From the NCBI GenBank assembly GCA_951812755.1, contig OX638329.1:1411339-1475338 (forward strand): 64,000 nt of DNA. The letters run 5' to 3'. Below, piece after piece: positions 1 to 8,586 of the stretch. The position numbers and the translations under genes are program-made. The stretch comes from an uncultured Latescibacterota bacterium (GTDB lineage Bacteria; Latescibacterota; UBA2968). The first letter of the stretch is position 1. Every line of letters begins with the position of its first letter. The notes beneath the pieces were generated by a model that was not told where the DNA came from, did no database searches, and saw nothing but the letters and a program-made list of their open reading frames with translations.

Positions 1-1097
1 GCGATCTGCTCGAAACCGTCCTCGGCAACCTGCTCGAATGCGTCGCCCCCGGCTCCCACAATGCGTCTGAAGCCGCACAGGCGACCCTGACTGAAAATAT
101 CGAAGAAATCGCCGACCAACTCTACGCCATGATCTACCAATCGCTTCAAGCCGCGCAGGGCGAAAACGGCCCGATAGAAGATGTGGCACTCCAATCGGCC
201 TTCGCGCTCATTTCTCGACTGCCCCAACTCAAAACCCGCGCACTCTGGAACCGCTTTGCATCGCTCAAAGACCCCGCCGTGTGGGATGCGTATTTACGCA
301 AAGTACACAATCTGGATAACAGCGACCTCGCCGCCCTCGCATTTGCGCCCGTCATTGACAAAGCTATTGAAGCGCGCACTTTTGATCTCTACGAAGCATT
401 TCTCGCCGAAAAAGGCGTGCAATCTGCCTTTGCATATCAGATGCAACTCGTCGCCAGTGCGTATCCCGGATGGCGCGTCTTGTTTTATCACGACATCGCC
501 AATGCCCTCACGCAAAGCGGCGAGGTTGAAAATTTCGACTGCACACCCATCCCCCTCCTGCCCCGTGCCATCTCAGAACTCGGTGGGCGTTATTATCAAG
601 CCGATATTCACCCGGAAACCACCATCGCAGACGCCAACTTTCTCGAACACCCGCACCGCGGCCTCACAACCGGTCAAACAGGTATCATAGGCTATGGGTG
701 CATCATCTATCCCTGCACACTCGGCGGATTGACAGAAAGAGCGCGGCAGCGACATCCCACCATTGGCAATTTTGTAAAAATTGGCACAGACGCCACCTTG
801 CTCGGTCCCGTCGTCATTGGCAACCGCTCCACGATCGGCAGCGGCACAGACATATACGGCTATGTCGAAACGGGCACAGGCTGTCAAATCGCATCATCAG
901 TCGTACTCGGCACCGTGCGCTCTGGTTCCCGAAATCCGGGAAAGATCATCCTTGGAGATCACGTGCGCGTGGGCGACGGCACAATCGTCGAAAACAGCAC
1001 CGAACTGGATCTCATCATCCCCGACAAATCCGAAATCCCCGCGCGCTCCCACATCGTCAACGACGGCTTTGGCAACCCCAAATACGATAGGGAATAA
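1..1097 (+). CDS. Serine O-acetyltransferase-like hexapeptide protein (5' end outside window)
   Basis: The reading frame is open from base 3, with no stop before the ATG at 129, so the gene probably begins left of the window. The C-terminal half is a left-handed beta-helix acyltransferase resembling serine acetyltransferase, which makes O-acetylserine from serine and acetyl-CoA for cysteine synthesis in the cytoplasm. Counting from the ATG at 129, the motif DIHPETTI (159-166) is followed by FLEHPHRGLTTGQTGIIG, where His174 lies at the place of the catalytic His of CysE, then YPCTLGG and irregular hexapeptide rungs to the end. The helical N-terminal half fits a SATase N-domain. It ends seven bases from the convergent glycosylase gene. 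The family call is firm; the substrate could be another amino or hydroxy compound. Confidence 0.75.
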   Translation, partial: DLLETVLGNLLECVAPGSHNASEAAQATLTENIEEIADQLYAMIYQSLQAAQGENGPIEDVALQSAFALISRLPQLKTRALWNRFASLKDPAVWDAYLRKVHNLDNSDLAALAFAPVIDKAIEARTFDLYEAFLAEKGVQSAFAYQMQLVASAYPGWRVLFYHDIANALTQSGEVENFDCTPIPLLPRAISELGGRYYQADIHPETTIADANFLEHPHRGLTTGQTGIIGYGCIIYPCTLGGLTERARQRHPTIGNFVKIGTDATLLGPVVIGNRSTIGSGTDIYGYVETGTGCQIASSVVLGTVRSGSRNPGKIILGDHVRVGDGTIVENSTELDLIIPDKSEIPARSHIVNDGFGNPKYDRE

Positions 1098-1104
1098 AAA
1101 ACAA

Positions 1105-2055
1105 TCATCCCGCATCCTCAAACGGCATCACCGCTGACGCTTCACCAGAAGCATCAAAAGAAAGCACCCTATCATACAGCGTTGGGCCGTACAACTCGCG
1201 ATAATACGCGAACAAATACTCATTGCAATAGCCCGCCCACTTGCCCCATCGCGCCTCGCCCCACCGGCATATCTTCGCATCTGAACCCGTTACGCCATAC
1301 CATTCCTGGGCAAATTTTCGCACCCAGGTATCAACGGGAACCGCATAGAGCCGATCCAGTGAGAACAGATCAATACACCGCGCCACCTTAATACCAACAC
1401 CACTACCGGACAGCGCGTGCAAATCATCCGAGATACACCGCCAATTATTCAAATCTGTCCCCCCATCGCATACTGCCTCGGCGATAAACCGCGCTGTTTC
1501 AGCCACCCGCTCCGAACGCCAGCCAAAACGGTGACGCCTGTAAAATTCGCCATCCAACTCAGAAAGTGCATCGGGTTCTGCGAATGTCCAGTACGTCTCG
1601 CCCTCAAAAATCCGTCTCTCGCCCAGGGTTCGCGCAAGAAATCCGATCCGCTTTTTGGTCAACGACATATGTGCTTGAACCGAGAGAACATAAGAAATAA
1701 TACACTCGAATGGATCTTGACGAACAAATTGTAGTCCCTTCAACAAATCCCGCGCCTTTCGCAAATAGGTATCCCCACGCGGCACTCTGATCCGGGGTAG
1801 GTGATCCAGCCTTAAATACCACCTTAAAAAATCATCAATCGCCATCTCGCCACAGTACGTAGCCACCCGCTCAGACGATGCGCGATACGCGATCTGGTCT
1901 CCCTTTTGTCTCAGATGCACAACCACGCCATAAGCAATACCCTTCCACCACCCATCGACATCTCGCCCCCACCGAAACACCTGCCCCGATCCCAGTGTCA
2001 ATCCTATATTAACCGACGTGCTCTCGAGCAGGCCTTCAAAACAATGCGTCGCCAT
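1105..2055 (-). CDS. OGG1-type 8-oxoguanine DNA glycosylase/AP lyase
   Basis: A 316-residue protein of the helix-hairpin-helix-GPD DNA glycosylase superfamily, expected to excise 8-oxoguanine and nick the abasic site. An N-terminal OGG-like beta domain (about 1-100, with QVFRW) is followed by QDPFECIISYVLS (113-125) and the HhH-GPD signature LSGSGVGIKVARCIDLFSLD. Lys223 is in the position of the catalytic Schiff-base lysine, and Asp242 in VPVDTWV is the catalytic aspartate. The usual SSNNNI stretch is SVQAHM here, which may affect the base pocket. ATG start. The gene is transcribed divergently from the efflux gene at 2152 and convergently with the acetyltransferase. Confidence 0.85.
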   Translation of the reverse strand: MATHCFEGLLESTSVNIGLTLGSGQVFRWGRDVDGWWKGIAYGVVVHLRQKGDQIAYRASSERVATYCGEMAIDDFLRWYLRLDHLPRIRVPRGDTYLRKARDLLKGLQFVRQDPFECIISYVLSVQAHMSLTKKRIGFLARTLGERRIFEGETYWTFAEPDALSELDGEFYRRHRFGWRSERVAETARFIAEAVCDGGTDLNNWRCISDDLHALSGSGVGIKVARCIDLFSLDRLYAVPVDTWVRKFAQEWYGVTGSDAKICRWGEARWGKWAGYCNEYLFAYYRELYGPTLYDRVLSFDASGEASAVMPFEDAG

Positions 2056-2084
2056 AATCTAATCCTCTCCGATTGCGATATATA

Positions 2085-2112
2085 TTGACAAAAATAAAAC
2101 TTTCTTTATGAT
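2085..2112 (+). promoter_or_regulatory. Sigma70-type promoter for the efflux lipoprotein gene
   Basis: TTGACA at 2085-2090 and TATGAT at 2107-2112 are separated by 16 bases, 40 bases upstream of the ATG at 2152. A GGAG at 2141-2144 supplies the ribosome binding site. The other strand of this 96-base gap must carry the glycosylase promoter, which I could not pick out. Confidence 0.6.
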
Positions 2113-2151
2113 AGGCGCAGTCAGCAGTCCGCTTCTTTCAGGAGATCGAGA

Positions 2152-3579
2152 ATGAACACCCACGCGGCATGGCACTTTTTTGCACTCTGCTTTGCACTTA
2201 TGACCTCATGTGCATCCGCGCCTCGCGTGCAACAAACCCCCATTTCGCCACCTCAAACTTATCAGACGGAGCCAGCCACCACAACACCCGCAGACACCCT
2301 CTGGTGGGCGACATTTAACGATAGCCATCTCGACAGCTTGATCGCGCAGGCACTGGCGTACAACCACAACCTGCACGCTGCTGCAGCGCGTCTCAAAGCC
2401 GCACGCGCCCAGGCCAAAATGGCCGGCGCACCACTATACCCGCAAATCAGCGCGGGTTCATCGGGATTGAGACGCAAACAAAACTTCATCGGATTTCCCA
2501 TCCCCGGTCAGGCGGATGGTGAGGTGCTCTCAAACACCAACACCACCTACGGCGTTTCCATCAATGCCACGTGGGAAATCGACCTCTGGGGGCGGCTCGG
2601 CGCAAGTGCTGCGGCTGCACAGGCCACATATCAGGCAACACAGGCCACATATCGAGGCGCGCGCATGTCACTGGCTGCACAAACCGCCAAAGCCTGGTTT
2701 GCCACCATCGAAGCCAGGCGACAACTCGAACTCGCGCAGGCGACATACGAAAATAGCCTCACCAGCCACAAACAGGTACGCACGCGCTACGAACGGGGGG
2801 TGCGGCCCTCTCTCGACATGCGCCAGAGCCAATCCGAACTCGCATTATCGCAAGACCGCCTGCACCAGCGCGAACAACGCTATGAAATGGCTATTCGCCA
2901 GCTCGAAGTAATCATTGGTCGCTATCCCTCAGGCACATTCGCCATTGCCGGAGGCCTTCCCCAGGTGCCGCATCCAGTGCCCGCAGGCCTTCCGGCAGAT
3001 CTCATTTCTCGACGCCCCGACCTCATTGCGGTTGAACGCCAATTTGCCGCGTCTCAGGCCAATCACAAAGCCGCCAAACGCCTGCGTTATCCGCGCATCA
3101 GCCTGACCGCTTCGAGCGGGACCAGCAGCGACGCATTGGGCAGCCTGCTCAACGGAGACTTCAGCGTGTGGAGCCTGATCGGCAACCTCACACAACCCCT
3201 CTTCCAGGGCGGGCGCATACAGGGCAATATCGACCTGGCCAGTGCCAGAGAAACCGAAGCCGCCGCGCTATTTGCCCAAACCGTTTTGCAAGCATATAGC
3301 GAAGTTGAAAATGCACTCTCTGCAGAAGCGCATCTGGCAAAACGCCAGACCGCTCTGGAAACCGCCGCTGAACAGGCGCGGGAAGCACGTCGATTGGCAG
3401 AAGACCGGTATTACAGAGGGCTTATAGACATGTTGACCGTGCTTCAAACGCGCAACACGGCTTACCTTGCCGAGAGCCAATTGCTCGTTGTGCGCCAACA
3501 ACGGCTCCAGACGCGCATTGACCTTCACCTCGCACTGGGCGGCGGGTTTCCCGACCGCGAAACCATAACAACACCATAA
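2152..3579 (+). CDS. NodT/OprM-family outer-membrane efflux lipoprotein
   Basis: A 475-residue TolC-like outer-membrane channel, normally the exit duct of an RND or MacAB tripartite pump. A lipoprotein signal ends in LMTSC with Cys20 as the lipidated residue. Two outer-membrane-efflux repeats follow, the second containing PADLISRRPDLIAVERQ and a TQPLFQGGRI segment, both typical of NodT/OprM proteins. Length is normal for the family. No membrane-fusion protein or inner-membrane pump is adjacent, so the partner is encoded elsewhere or the channel is shared. It has its own promoter and a GGAG site eight bases before the ATG. Confidence 0.88.
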   Translation: MNTHAAWHFFALCFALMTSCASAPRVQQTPISPPQTYQTEPATTTPADTLWWATFNDSHLDSLIAQALAYNHNLHAAAARLKAARAQAKMAGAPLYPQISAGSSGLRRKQNFIGFPIPGQADGEVLSNTNTTYGVSINATWEIDLWGRLGASAAAAQATYQATQATYRGARMSLAAQTAKAWFATIEARRQLELAQATYENSLTSHKQVRTRYERGVRPSLDMRQSQSELALSQDRLHQREQRYEMAIRQLEVIIGRYPSGTFAIAGGLPQVPHPVPAGLPADLISRRPDLIAVERQFAASQANHKAAKRLRYPRISLTASSGTSSDALGSLLNGDFSVWSLIGNLTQPLFQGGRIQGNIDLASARETEAAALFAQTVLQAYSEVENALSAEAHLAKRQTALETAAEQAREARRLAEDRYYRGLIDMLTVLQTRNTAYLAESQLLVVRQQRLQTRIDLHLALGGGFPDRETITTP

Positions 3580-3705
3580 AAAGGGAGGACCTCACAGTTT
3601 CACCATGTAACTAATCCAGAGCGGGGACAGCCCCACAGAAAATCTCCTGCTCTCCAACACCTACAGCCCTCATTTTTTGCAACCGTTTCTCTTTTGGAGG
3701 TAATC

Positions 3706-4560
3706 ATGCAGAACAACAAGCAAATCATCCTGGTGGTTGGCATAGCCGCCATTGCAGTGGCCCTTCTTTTGTACATCGCGTTTTTGCCCAGCGAAGAGGA
3801 AATTATTAAAGAAAGTCCCTACGTTATGCAAATAGAAGAAGAAGCCAAACGCGATGAAGCCCTGATAGACTCTCTAAATATGGTCGTCGAGGGATTAAAT
3901 GTCCGCATCGATTCTGTACGTGCGCAAATGGATAGTACCAGCACATCAAATAAAGTTTTGCTGACCACTCTCCACCGCGTTACCAATGAGATGAAAGAAT
4001 ATCAGCGTCTCACCACCAATCTGCGAGGTGATCTCGAACATGTCACAGCCGCCCGCGACAGCCTTCGCAACAACCTCTTCGAGCAAACCAATCGCCTTCA
4101 ACGCGTAACAGAGGCTCTTGAAAAAGCTCATCGGGAAAGCCAAAAATTGCGCGCAGACCTTCAGGTCACCAAAGAAGACCTTCAAGTTACCAAAGAAGAC
4201 CTTCAAGTCACCAAAGAAGACCTTCAGGATGCCAAGGAAATTATCAGTTCAGTCCTCGTCTATGTCGGCATTGAAGATAACCTGAAAGAACAGGGATATC
4301 TCCATACCTGGCGAAGGATTCGCAAAAACTACAAAATTATAAATTTCCCCGATGTTGACAACACCGACGTTAAAAAAGTTTCCATTGGAGAAAACATTAC
4401 TGTACAGGGCAAACTCGCCGCCGTGTGCGACGACCATGGCAAACTGGGCAAAGACAAAGAATACACACTCAGCGAGGATAAAGAAGCCCAAACCCTCACC
4501 ATCTCCTTTTCCGATCCTTTGCTCGTCGGTCAGCGCATCCTCATTGTGTTGAAAAATTAG
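3706..4560 (+). CDS. Membrane-anchored coiled-coil protein, unknown function
   Basis: No family recognised. The start is set by GGAGG at 3696-3700 five bases before the ATG at 3706, although the frame is open from a TTG at 3694. A single N-terminal membrane span (about residues 8-25, rich in Ile, Val, Ala and Leu) precedes a long heptad coiled coil (about 35-180) and a C-terminal globular part of about 90 residues. The coiled coil ends in four near-identical seven-residue repeats DLQVTKE. The layout suggests a protein anchored in the inner membrane with the rest in the periplasm. It lies 20 bases before the next gene and may be co-transcribed with it. Confidence 0.6.
   Translation: MQNNKQIILVVGIAAIAVALLLYIAFLPSEEEIIKESPYVMQIEEEAKRDEALIDSLNMVVEGLNVRIDSVRAQMDSTSTSNKVLLTTLHRVTNEMKEYQRLTTNLRGDLEHVTAARDSLRNNLFEQTNRLQRVTEALEKAHRESQKLRADLQVTKEDLQVTKEDLQVTKEDLQDAKEIISSVLVYVGIEDNLKEQGYLHTWRRIRKNYKIINFPDVDNTDVKKVSIGENITVQGKLAAVCDDHGKLGKDKEYTLSEDKEAQTLTISFSDPLLVGQRILIVLKN
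4156..4239 (+). repeat. 21-bp tandem repeat encoding DLQVTKE heptads
   Basis: Four consecutive 21-base units within the coiled-coil gene, three encoding DLQVTKE and the last DLQDAKE. The units differ only at a few positions (for example CAGGTC versus CAAGTT), consistent with recent in-frame duplication extending a coiled coil by whole heptads. Confidence 0.85.
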
Positions 4561-4580
4561 ACCGCGTAGCGAGGGATAAT

Positions 4581-5456
4581 ATGACGAGCTTCCACTACAG
4601 AGGAGGGTTGAGAATCGCAACCCTCCTTTGTTTTTTCTTTACACTGGATTGGCCAGCATGTGCAAACGGCGTGCGTCCGGGGTATCAGGTGGTGAGTCGG
4701 GCAGAGATAATAGAGGCGATGCGGCAGTGTAGCGATTACGACCCGACAGCAACGACCAATGGTGCGCGGTTTCAGGGGGAGATGATACTTTATCTCGCGC
4801 AAAAGGCAAGAGCGCGCGATCCGCAGGGGTTACCGCTATTTATCGGGTACGAGAACTGGTTTCAGGCATTTATGGAAGTGACCACACGCACAGAAGACGC
4901 GATGCCCCAGTACGCGCAGTTATCCTATCAATACAAACAGATTACGGAAGTAGATTATCGGGTAGATCGGGTCATCCGCGAAGTAAAGAAAGCCCCAACG
5001 CCAGAACTGGCAGTAAATGTACGAATTTGGTGGGAGGACCAGCCCGGCAAGCCGGATCGGTATTCGTATCTGGACACGCTTTCGACGCCGAATCTCAAAG
5101 TAACCAATCAGCGGGTGATGACCTATCGATTGCTGGATTTTGGGGATTGGGTCATCTATGATGAGATCGAAGGGCTTACAGGCCGCCCAACATCCGGCAT
5201 CCTGGGTTTTCTTTTTCGCATTATCGGCGAGGGACGCGTTTTACAGACTCGCATGGCAATTTCAAAAGACGGCCTCCAGATCTATCACGCGACAGCCAGG
5301 AAGGGATTCATAAAAAGGATAGACACAGTAACCGTATATCCCGACGGAAAGATGGAGAAAGACGTCCCACCCGGCAGGTCCGATCTCCTGGAAATTGCGA
5401 AGCGAATCACCCAGCCACTGGAAATTGAGTATGCGAAGTTATCGGGTGATAGATAA
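4581..5456 (+). CDS. Exported protein of unknown function
   Basis: A 291-residue protein with an N-terminal signal peptide (hydrophobic core ATLLCFFFTLDWPACA at about 13-28, likely cut after ACA). The mature part is soluble and mixed alpha/beta, with conserved-looking Trp and Tyr residues (RIWWEDQPGKPDRY, FGDWVIYDE) and a Gly-rich turn GLTGRPTSGILGFLFR. I do not recognise the family. A GAGGG sequence lies about eight bases before the ATG. It follows the coiled-coil gene by 20 bases and precedes hsdR by 21, so it marks the last backbone gene before the accessory island. Confidence 0.55.
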   Translation: MTSFHYRGGLRIATLLCFFFTLDWPACANGVRPGYQVVSRAEIIEAMRQCSDYDPTATTNGARFQGEMILYLAQKARARDPQGLPLFIGYENWFQAFMEVTTRTEDAMPQYAQLSYQYKQITEVDYRVDRVIREVKKAPTPELAVNVRIWWEDQPGKPDRYSYLDTLSTPNLKVTNQRVMTYRLLDFGDWVIYDEIEGLTGRPTSGILGFLFRIIGEGRVLQTRMAISKDGLQIYHATARKGFIKRIDTVTVYPDGKMEKDVPPGRSDLLEIAKRITQPLEIEYAKLSGDR

Positions 5457-5477
5457 GGTAATCCCACAGAGAACAGA

Positions 5478-7991
5478 ATGAACGAAGCTACTGCACGATT
5501 AAAAATCAATAAACTACTCGAGTCAGCGGGATGGCGATTTTTCGACGAAGGAGACAAACCCGCCAATATCCGCCTCGAAGCAGGTGTTGAGATTAACACC
5601 CTCGGTGACAACTTTGAGAAAACCCGCAAAGGATTTATCGACTTTCTACTGCTGGACGACAGGGGTTTTCCGCTCATCGTTCTGGAAGCCAAGGCAGAGG
5701 AGAAAGAACCGCTGGTGGGAAAGGAACAGGCGCGAAAGTATGCCCGCTCACAGAACTGCCGCTTCGTTATCCTCTCCAACGGAAACCTCCACTACTTCTG
5801 GGACCTCGATCGGGGCAATCCCTACATCATCACCGCATTCCCAACACCAGATTCAGTCACTGGCTACCAGAAGACTGCGCCCAACCCGCAGCGTCTGGTA
5901 GATGAACATGTCACCGACGACTACATCGTCCTCACCCAACGACCCAATTATGCGTCAGAAGCCGCGTGGAAGAATGAGGCCGAACGCCCCCGCTTCATCA
6001 ATGCCAACAAACTGCGCTTCCTCCGCGCATATCAATTACAAGCTGTTCACGCTCTGCAACGCGCTGTAAAGGACGGCAAGGACCGCTTCCTATTTGAAAT
6101 GGCTACTGGCACGGGCAAAACCCTCACCGCTGCCGCCATCATTAAGCTATTCCTCCGTTCCAGCAATGCCAGCCGCGTGCTCTTCCTGGTGGATCGCCTC
6201 GAATTGGAGGACCAGGCCAAAAAGGTCTTCACAGAATTGCTCTCCGCCGACTTTGAGACAGTCATCTACAAAGAGAACCGCGACGACTGGCGGCGAGCCG
6301 AGATTGTGGTCAGCACGGTCCAATCCTTCCTATTCGACAACAAATACCAGAAAATCTTCTCGCCCACGGATTTCGATTTCGTCATCTCCGATGAAGCACA
6401 TCGCTCCATATCGGGCAATGCCCGCGCAGTATTCGACTATTTCGTCGGATACAAACTCGGCCTGACCGCAACGCCCCGCGACTATCTGCGCGGCGTCAAA
6501 ACGTCTGACCCGGCAGTGCGCGACCCGCGCGAAGTTGAACGACGCTTGCTACTCGACACCTACCGCACCTTTGGATGCGAGAGCGGACAACCCACCTTTC
6601 GCTATTCCCTACTCGATGGCGTAAAAGATCGCGTCTTAATCAATCCAACCGTCGTTGACGCTCGCACCAATGTAACAACGCAACTCCTCTCTGAGCAGGG
6701 CTTCGTCGTCTCGTTCACCGATGCCGAGGGCGAAGATCACGACGAAACCTACAAACAGCGCGAGTTCGAGAAGCGATTCTTTTCCGACGCCACCAACGTA
6801 CTTTTCTGCAAGACCTTTCTCGAAAACGCCCTGCGCGACCCCGTCAGCGGTGAAATTGGCAAGTCCATCATCTTCGCCGTCAGCCAGAACCACGCCGCCC
6901 ACATGACCAACATACTCAATGAAATGGCTCATCGAATGTTTCCCGACAAATACCAGTCCGACTTCGCCGTGCAGGTCACATCACTCATACAGGATGCGCA
7001 ACAATTCACCATCAACTTTGCCAATAACAACCTGCTCGGCACCGCCAACTTCCTGCCCCAATACCGCACGAGTAAAGCCCGCGTATGCGTCACCGTCGGC
7101 ATGATGACCACCGGCTACGACTGTCCAGACATCCTCAACCTCGGCTTGTTTCGCCCCATCTTCTCACCCACAGACTTTATCCAGATCAAAGGCCGCGGTA
7201 CGCGAAAGCACGATTTCCGCGATCTGCTCTTAGACGACAGCCACAAGGACCGCATCGCGCACCCAGAGAAAACCGCCTTCAAACTCTTTGATTTCTTCGG
7301 CAACTGCGAATACTTCGAGACCGAATTCAACTACGACGAGATACTGGAACTACCTGCGTACAGGCAGAGAAATGAGGGCGAAGGCGATCCCGGGCCAACG
7401 ACACGCTACGGGTATGAGCATCTGGGTAGGGATATTCTCTCAACAATCACAGAAGAGCACATCGGCTACGACGGCATGAAAATTGACCGCATGTTCTTCG
7501 ACAAATTCGCAGACACAGTGCGCGAAGATGAAACCATAGTAAAAGCCATTGAAGCCGGACAGTGGGATCGCGTAATTGACTATGTGAACAGTGAAGTCTT
7601 TGACAAGCCCGAAGAATACTACACCCTCAACAAACTCCGCCAGGCAGCAGCCGTGGATCGTCGTCTGACCCTGCGCGAAATATTGGAAAAAGTCTTTGAT
7701 CTCATCCCGCATTTCAAGTCCAAGGACGAGTTATTGGAAGAGGAATTCAACAAATTTGTCGCTGATAACAAGCCGGAAGACGCCCATTCCATTCCCGCCC
7801 TCAAAACCTATTTCAAGGCATACCTCACCAGCGATCAGGTGCGTCACATCATCGAAAACCGCGCATACACCGAACTCGCCACCAACCCGGTCTTTTCCAT
7901 CCGCGACTTCCGCGCTGTACCAGAGAAGTACCGCACACTCATTCCTGAGTATGTCAAAGATTACGTACCATTGAATCAGTTTGTTGCCTAA
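5478..7991 (+). CDS. hsdR: Type I restriction enzyme R subunit (EcoEI-like)
   Basis: The 837-residue motor and nuclease subunit of a type I restriction-modification enzyme. The N-terminal nuclease domain has Asp55 in FIDF and Glu70-Ala-Lys72 in VLEAKAEEK, a PD-(D/E)xK site. The superfamily 2 helicase core has Walker A ATGTGKT (209-215), DEAH (305-308), a TATPRDYLRG motif III region and IKGRGTRKH motif VI. The C-terminal 200 residues fit the EcoEI R C-terminal domain that contacts the methylase. It is intact and complete. The fused HsdM-HsdS lies downstream with a GxxExxY gene between them. Confidence 0.93.
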   Translation: MNEATARLKINKLLESAGWRFFDEGDKPANIRLEAGVEINTLGDNFEKTRKGFIDFLLLDDRGFPLIVLEAKAEEKEPLVGKEQARKYARSQNCRFVILSNGNLHYFWDLDRGNPYIITAFPTPDSVTGYQKTAPNPQRLVDEHVTDDYIVLTQRPNYASEAAWKNEAERPRFINANKLRFLRAYQLQAVHALQRAVKDGKDRFLFEMATGTGKTLTAAAIIKLFLRSSNASRVLFLVDRLELEDQAKKVFTELLSADFETVIYKENRDDWRRAEIVVSTVQSFLFDNKYQKIFSPTDFDFVISDEAHRSISGNARAVFDYFVGYKLGLTATPRDYLRGVKTSDPAVRDPREVERRLLLDTYRTFGCESGQPTFRYSLLDGVKDRVLINPTVVDARTNVTTQLLSEQGFVVSFTDAEGEDHDETYKQREFEKRFFSDATNVLFCKTFLENALRDPVSGEIGKSIIFAVSQNHAAHMTNILNEMAHRMFPDKYQSDFAVQVTSLIQDAQQFTINFANNNLLGTANFLPQYRTSKARVCVTVGMMTTGYDCPDILNLGLFRPIFSPTDFIQIKGRGTRKHDFRDLLLDDSHKDRIAHPEKTAFKLFDFFGNCEYFETEFNYDEILELPAYRQRNEGEGDPGPTTRYGYEHLGRDILSTITEEHIGYDGMKIDRMFFDKFADTVREDETIVKAIEAGQWDRVIDYVNSEVFDKPEEYYTLNKLRQAAAVDRRLTLREILEKVFDLIPHFKSKDELLEEEFNKFVADNKPEDAHSIPALKTYFKAYLTSDQVRHIIENRAYTELATNPVFSIRDFRAVPEKYRTLIPEYVKDYVPLNQFVA

Positions 7992-8005
7992 TGATCCACA
8001 AAAAA

Positions 8006-8045
8006 TGATCCACGAAGGACACGAAGATGCACGAAGAAAAACCCT
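8006..8045 (+). repeat. Left direct repeat of the GxxExxY cassette
   Basis: A 40-base sequence starting ATGATCCACGAAGGACACG. It recurs at 8457-8496 with two substitutions, so the repeats bracket the GxxExxY gene. A shortened relative (AATGATCCACAAAA) precedes it at 7991. Confidence 0.8.
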
Positions 8046-8082
8046 GTGTACCCCTTATGCATGTCGTGGAGAGACATAAAAT

Positions 8083-8460
8083 ATGAAAGAGTTGGTTCTA
8101 AAAGAAGAAGTGTATGCCATCGTGGGTGCTGCCATTGAAGTGCATCGCGAACTTGGCCCCGGGTTTCTGGAAGCTATCTATCAAGAAGCAATGGAAATCG
8201 AATTGAGTACGAGAGGAATACCATTTGATGCTCAGAAACCAATTCAGGTTCGGTACAAAGGCCAGATACTCAATAAGAAATACGTTGCCGACCTGATCTG
8301 TTTTGACCTGATTATTGTTGAACTCAAAGCACTTAATCGTCTCTCTGGAAATGAACAAGCTCAAATTCTCAACTATCTGAAAGCAACCGGCTTCAAAGTG
8401 GGTGTTCTTATCAACTTTGGGAGCTATGGTAAACTGGAATGGAAACGGTTTGTAAAATGA
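8083..8460 (+). CDS. GxxExxY family protein (PD-(D/E)xK fold)
   Basis: A 125-residue member of the GxxExxY family, named for the motif seen here as GFLEAIY (Gly27, Glu30, Tyr33). The later ADLICFDLIIVELKA segment supplies Asp70 and Glu80-Leu-Lys82, matching a PD-(D/E)xK nuclease core. Function is unestablished for the family; a nuclease role is inferred from fold. The gene separates hsdR from hsdM and its stop codon lies inside the right-hand copy of a 40-bp direct repeat, suggesting that it arrived as a unit. A GGAGA site precedes the ATG at somewhat long spacing. Confidence 0.85.
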   Translation: MKELVLKEEVYAIVGAAIEVHRELGPGFLEAIYQEAMEIELSTRGIPFDAQKPIQVRYKGQILNKKYVADLICFDLIIVELKALNRLSGNEQAQILNYLKATGFKVGVLINFGSYGKLEWKRFVK

Positions 8461-8562
8461 TCCACGAAGAACACAAAGATGCACGAAGAAAAACCCGTAA
8501 TGACTCTTTGGCCCCTTCATAAACCTTCATAACCCTTCGTGTCCTTAGTGTCCTTCGTGGAT
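8457..8562. repeat. Right direct repeat plus inverted copy flanking the GxxExxY gene
   Basis: 8457-8496 repeats the left 40-mer with 38 of 40 bases matching and contains the gene's stop codon. At 8535-8562 a shorter copy is inverted (CTTCGTGTCC and TCCTTCGTGGAT), so this spacer before hsdM could fold back on itself. A related TGTCCTTCGTGGAT string occurs at 56043-56056, far outside the island. Confidence 0.75.
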
Positions 8563-8586
8563 AGATAATTACTTAAAGGAAGTCCC

